This document shows, one piece after another, positions 42,048 to 45,659 of a DNA stretch of 45,659 bases; the stretch's first letter is position 1, and the number at the start of each line of letters is the position of its first letter. Made by a program: the position numbers and the translations under genes. Source of the stretch: Pseudomonas viridiflava (GTDB lineage: Bacteria > Pseudomonadota > Gammaproteobacteria > Pseudomonadales > Pseudomonadaceae); the NCBI RefSeq assembly GCF_900583165.1, contig NZ_UTKY01000058.1, positions 1 to 45,659 of the forward strand, given 5' to 3'. Below the pieces are notes generated by a model, which saw only the letters and a program-made list of their open reading frames with translations, had not been told where the DNA came from and searched no databases.

Positions 42048-42545
42048 CAACGTTCTCCAGATCAAAAAACAGCAGTTTGCTCAGGTGGCGCCTTGAATTC
42101 GGCCAAGACCCTACACCAAAGCGTTGTGTATGACAGCGTGTATAAAACATGGCCTTTTAGAACTACTGAGCAACGCCACTAGTTCGCCATGACTTCATAA
42201 ATTTTGTTAAACCAATCGACTGGTAGGTTTAGCGTTAGTTCAGAATCGTAATGAAATATTTCTAATTTCACGCAAAAAATAGCTTTTGTTTGACTTATAA
42301 CCGCAAGAATTGCCTTAATTATTGGGTTTTTGTGATTCAAAATGCCATCGCGTGATATCGCTTAGACATTACTTATAACAACAAGCAATACAATTTTTAC
42401 ACTTATAAAACCGCGAAATTCGCCAAGTAATTGCAATTAGCCATCGGCCAAAAATTGCGACAAAGGCCAACTATTGCCTACAGAAAAGTGACGAACGCGC
42501 ACTTATTGGCGCGCCATGTTTAATAAACAGTTGTTGGAGAGACCC
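42048..42545. promoter_or_regulatory. A/T-rich divergent region with repeated ACTTATAA motif
   Basis: A 498-bp divergent gap between the small exported gene and the glycosidase. From about 42180 on it is strikingly A/T-rich. ACTTATAA occurs three times (42293-42300, 42371-42378, 42401-42408); the first two extend as ACTTATAACCGCAAG and ACTTATAACAACAAG, 13 of 15 bases alike. The first two lie 78 bases apart and the last two 30. They could be direct-repeat operator or activator sites. I see no convincing -35/-10 pair. Confidence 0.45.
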
Positions 42546-45299
42546 ATGAGTAAACGCAAGATGATCGGTGCACAGTCGGCTTTGGCCCTGCTCGCGCTGG
42601 CCGTGTCCCACGCCCACGCGGCGACCAGCCCGGCGTTGGACGAAGGCATGGTGAGCCGTGCAGAAAAGGCCGCCAACAAGACCCTGGCGAAGATGACCCA
42701 GGAAGAGAAGCTCGCCTATATCGGCGGCATCGGTGGCTGGGATGTGAAGCCGCTGAGCCAGTACGGCGTGCCACAGATCCACGGCGCCGACGGCGGCGTG
42801 GGCGTGCGCTACACCAGTGAAGGCAACGACCAGGGCGTCGTGTATCCGTCCGGGCCAAACGTGGCGGCCAGCTGGAACCCGCGCCGCGCCATCGACGTGG
42901 GTCGCGCCCTGGGCTACGACACCGCCAGCGGCGGTTATCAGTTCGTGACGGGCCCTGGCGTGAACCTGTACCGCATGCCCTACAGCGGGCGAGCGTTCGA
43001 ATACCTGTCTGGTGAAGACCCGTTCCTCGGCGCCAGCCTGGGCCCGGCGTTGATCAATGGCATTCAGTCCCGTGGGGTGTGGGCCAACGCCAAGCACTAC
43101 GCGGCCAATGACCAGGAAAGCAACCGCTTCCACCTCGATGAGATCATCAGCGAGCGCGTGCTGCGCGAGATGACGTTGCCGCCGTTCGAGTCCGCCTCGA
43201 AGAACAGCAAAGTGGCGATGATGATGTGCGCGTTCCAGAAGGTGAATGGCGAATTTGCCTGCGAGAACTCGCACCTGATCCACGACATCCTCAAGACCGA
43301 ATGGGGCTACCCAGGCTTCGTGCAGAGCGACTACAACGCCGTGGTCAACGGCCTGCCTGCCGCCCAGGCCGGCACCGACCTGGACATGATGGGCTACCAG
43401 ATGAACAGCTCGGTGCTCAAGCCGTTCCTCGACAGCGGCGAGCTGAGCGGCGCGACCCTGGATGACAAGGTGCGGCGCATCCTCAAGCAAATCTACCTGT
43501 TCAAGTTCGACAGCAAGGCACCGCTGACCAACCACAACATGAACAGCGCCACCAGCAACCGCGTGGCCCTGAATGCTGCCCGCGAAGGCATCGTGCTGCT
43601 GAAAAACCAGAACAACCTGCTGCCGCTGGATGCCAAGAAAGCCAAGCGCATCGCCGTGGTCGGCAGCCTGGCCAAGTACGCGCCGCCTACCGGTTTTGGC
43701 AGCGCCAACGTGATGGCCGCCAACTACATCAGCGAGTTGAGTGGCCTGCAGCAACTGGCGCCGGGTGCCAAGGTCGAGTTTATCGACGGGCTGTCGCTGG
43801 ACCCGAGCACCTCGATCTGGAGCCACACCGACAGCGCCGGCAACAGCGCCAAGGGCCTGAAGACCGAGTTCTTCAGCAACACCAACTGGTCCGGTGACGC
43901 AGCGGCCAGCCGTACCGACACCCATGTCGACCTGGACTGGTCTACCGACAGCCTGCCGGTGAATGGCGACACCGCCGCCACTTCCATTCGCTACAGCGGC
44001 CAGGTCACGCCGACGGTCAGCGGCGAGCACGTGTTCAAGATCCGCGCCGACGGTGCGGTGCGCCTGTACGTTAACGGCAAGAAAGTCCTCGACAACGGCG
44101 ACGGCAAGCCACTGCCAAACAACAGCATCCCGCCAACGATTCCGGTGTTTGCCAAGGTCAAGCTAGAAGCCGGCAAGCCGGTGGATATCAAGCTCGAGTA
44201 CTCGCGTCGCAACGGCTACCTCTCCACCATGGGCGGCCTGGTCGGCGTGCAAATGAGCTGGGCTTCACTGGTCGCGCCCAAGGACCTGGCACAGTACGAC
44301 GCCGTGCTGGTGGCCGCCGGTAACAGCAATGAATACGAAGGCGAAGGCTTCGATCACAGCTTTGATCTGCCAGAGTTCCAGGGCCAACTGATCCAGAGCA
44401 TCGCCAAGGTCAACCCCAATACGGTGGTGACCCTGCACGGCGGTACCGGCTTGAAGATGAGCGACTGGATCGACCAGGTGCCCGCCGCACTGCATGCGTT
44501 CTACCCTGGGCAGAACGGCGGCCAGGCGTTGGCGGAGATCTTGCTGGGCAAGGTCAACCCATCAGCCAAGTTGCCGATCAGCATTGAGCGCAATATCGAA
44601 GACAACCCGATCTACGCGACCTTCCCGAAATTCGACAACCAGGAAACCCTGGCCGAGATGAGCTACAAGGACGATCTGTTCCTGGGCTATCGCGGTTATG
44701 AGAAGAAAGGCATCAAGCCGCTGTACCCGTTTGGTTATGGCCTGTCGTACACCACTTTTGGCTACAGCAATATCAGCGTGACCCCTGGGGTCGCGTTGGC
44801 AGGCGCGCCGATCAAGGTGTCGTTCGACCTGGCCAACACCGGCAAGGTCGCCGGCGCTGAAGTCGCCGAGTTGTATGTGGGCCAGAACCACCCGAAAGTC
44901 GAGCGGGCGCTCAAGGAACTCAAGGGCTACAAGAAAGTGTTCTTGAAGCCGGGTGAGAGCAAGCGCGTGACCATCGAGCTCAACGATCGCTCGTTGGCTT
45001 ACTACGATGTGAAGAGTAAGCAATGGGTGGTGGATGCCGACAGTTTCAACCTGTCGGTGGGGGCTTCGTCTCAGGACATTCGTCTGAACGCCAAGCTGGT
45101 CAACCCGTTCCGTCAGGAGCTGTCGACGACCACCAGCAATCCTCTGCCACGTTCGGCGTTGAATTCGACGTTGCGGGAGTTGCCGCAGGTGACCACTGGT
45201 GGGGTGCTGCATCAGAACGAAGCGGATAGCGGCACCAGCGCGGGGGATGGCTATGACATGAGTGATGACAGTGCTCAGGGGAGTGCTGCCGGGAACTGA
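42546..45299 (+). CDS. Exported glycoside hydrolase family 3 (beta-glucosidase-like) with PA14 insert
   Basis: A 917-residue enzyme with a Sec signal peptide (KRKMIGAQSALALLALAVSH, cut after about AHA). The N-terminal GH3 barrel (about 45-330) has the nucleophile region GYPGFVQSDYNAV; the Asp of SDY is residue 262. The alpha/beta sandwich (from about 355) carries the acid/base region NSNEYEGEGFDHSFDLP, with Glu at 596, 598 or 600. A PA14 domain (about 435-575, GLKTEFFSNTNWSGD through GEHVFKIRADGAVRLYVNG) interrupts it, as in many beta-glucosidases and glucan hydrolases. A fibronectin-III-like domain (about 745-825) closes the protein. The ATG at 42546 follows TTGGAGAG; an in-frame upstream ATG (42516) has no good site. 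It is the likely client of the adjacent type II system (inference). Confidence 0.92.
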   Translation: MSKRKMIGAQSALALLALAVSHAHAATSPALDEGMVSRAEKAANKTLAKMTQEEKLAYIGGIGGWDVKPLSQYGVPQIHGADGGVGVRYTSEGNDQGVVYPSGPNVAASWNPRRAIDVGRALGYDTASGGYQFVTGPGVNLYRMPYSGRAFEYLSGEDPFLGASLGPALINGIQSRGVWANAKHYAANDQESNRFHLDEIISERVLREMTLPPFESASKNSKVAMMMCAFQKVNGEFACENSHLIHDILKTEWGYPGFVQSDYNAVVNGLPAAQAGTDLDMMGYQMNSSVLKPFLDSGELSGATLDDKVRRILKQIYLFKFDSKAPLTNHNMNSATSNRVALNAAREGIVLLKNQNNLLPLDAKKAKRIAVVGSLAKYAPPTGFGSANVMAANYISELSGLQQLAPGAKVEFIDGLSLDPSTSIWSHTDSAGNSAKGLKTEFFSNTNWSGDAAASRTDTHVDLDWSTDSLPVNGDTAATSIRYSGQVTPTVSGEHVFKIRADGAVRLYVNGKKVLDNGDGKPLPNNSIPPTIPVFAKVKLEAGKPVDIKLEYSRRNGYLSTMGGLVGVQMSWASLVAPKDLAQYDAVLVAAGNSNEYEGEGFDHSFDLPEFQGQLIQSIAKVNPNTVVTLHGGTGLKMSDWIDQVPAALHAFYPGQNGGQALAEILLGKVNPSAKLPISIERNIEDNPIYATFPKFDNQETLAEMSYKDDLFLGYRGYEKKGIKPLYPFGYGLSYTTFGYSNISVTPGVALAGAPIKVSFDLANTGKVAGAEVAELYVGQNHPKVERALKELKGYKKVFLKPGESKRVTIELNDRSLAYYDVKSKQWVVDADSFNLSVGASSQDIRLNAKLVNPFRQELSTTTSNPLPRSALNSTLRELPQVTTGGVLHQNEADSGTSAGDGYDMSDDSAQGSAAGN

Positions 45300-45326
45300 T
45301 CGGTTAGGCGATGGTGCTTTGTTGTG

Positions 45327-45352
45327 TGTGGGGGTTGCTCGCGAGGGCGGTG
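45327..45352. repeat. Degenerate single REP arm at copy 4
   Basis: TGTGGGGGTTGCTCGCGAGG then GCGGTG is a decayed REP half, joined to the same end of the long element as the half REPs next to copies 1 and 3. Confidence 0.6.
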
Positions 45353-45575
<223 letters not shown>

Positions 45576-45607
45576 TCACTTTCCATCTGATACTTGGAGA
45601 TCAAAAC

Positions 45608-45659
45608 TGTGGGAGGGGGCTTGCCCCCGATGAGGGAGTGTCAGCTAAACATCTATGGC
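45608..45659. repeat. REPIN, cut by the window end
   Basis: Left arm TGTGGGAGGGGGCTTGCCCC followed by the usual GAGGGAGTGTCAG inner part; the right arm lies beyond the window. It follows the hexanucleotide tract by 35 bp, as the 31479-31567 REPIN follows copy 2. Confidence 0.85.

Noticed and set aside
42471..44030. 519-residue minus-strand frame opposite the glycosidase
   Set aside because: Antisense shadow; low-complexity His/Gln/Val/Ala text and no motif, while the plus strand encodes an intact GH3 enzyme.

Overview
The window reads as a chromosomal stretch of a Pseudomonas fluorescens-group bacterium. The evidence is GC-rich coding, a Pseudomonas-style repertoire of amine and amino-acid catabolism, and many REP/REPIN palindromes of the kind known from this group (arms beginning TGTGGGAGGGGGCTTGC or TGTAGGAGCGAGCTTGC). 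I see no rRNA, tRNA, CRISPR array, phage or transposase gene.

Layout. (1) 1-246: a long dispersed intergenic element. (2) 293-3932: an Lrp/AsnC regulator, a HAD hydrolase and a GabT-like aminotransferase on the minus strand, with a hydroxypyruvate/glyoxylate reductase divergent from them. (3) 4202-18229: twelve minus-strand genes that look like one operon: HAD dehalogenase-like enzyme, PuuB-like oxidase, dipeptide-type ABC importer (binding protein, two permeases, fused double ATPase), a three-part flavin/Fe-S dehydrogenase of the opine-oxidase/HcnABC type, an ArgE-like deacylase, a GabD-like dehydrogenase and a TtuC/DmlA-like dehydrogenase. (4) 18683-21965: an aldehyde dehydrogenase divergent from a GNAT acetyltransferase and a bicupin. 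(5) 22155-30788: a second minus-strand uptake and oxidation operon: TonB-dependent receptor, polar amino-acid-type ABC importer, flavin amine oxidase, RidA, FMN monooxygenase. (6) 30789-31866: a repeat island with two inverted copies of the long element around a REPIN. (7) 31867-41693: a complete type II secretion operon in the order E-F-G-H-I-J-K-L-M-N-D, as in the Xanthomonas xps system. (8) 41835-45299: a small exported protein and, on the plus strand, an exported family-3 glycosidase with a PA14 insert. (9) 45300-45659: another long-element copy with a hexanucleotide tract and a REPIN cut by the window end.

How the genes may work together. Region 3 suggests import of a small peptide-like or N-substituted amino compound, oxidative cleavage at a C-N bond, deacylation, transamination, oxidation of the semialdehyde and clearance of 2-hydroxy/2-oxo acids. 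Region 5 suggests active outer-membrane uptake of an amine or amino acid, its oxidation to an imine, RidA hydrolysis and a later flavin monooxygenase step. The type II system probably exports enzymes such as the neighbouring glycosidase. Substrates are inferred from families only.

The most unusual signal is the long dispersed element (four copies). Read by hand, it folds into a three-way junction plus four hairpins. Several stems differ in sequence between copies yet keep base pairing, and most residual mismatches are C-A on one strand and G-U on the other. This suggests a selected RNA or single-stranded DNA structure with a defined strand, attached to REP sequences.
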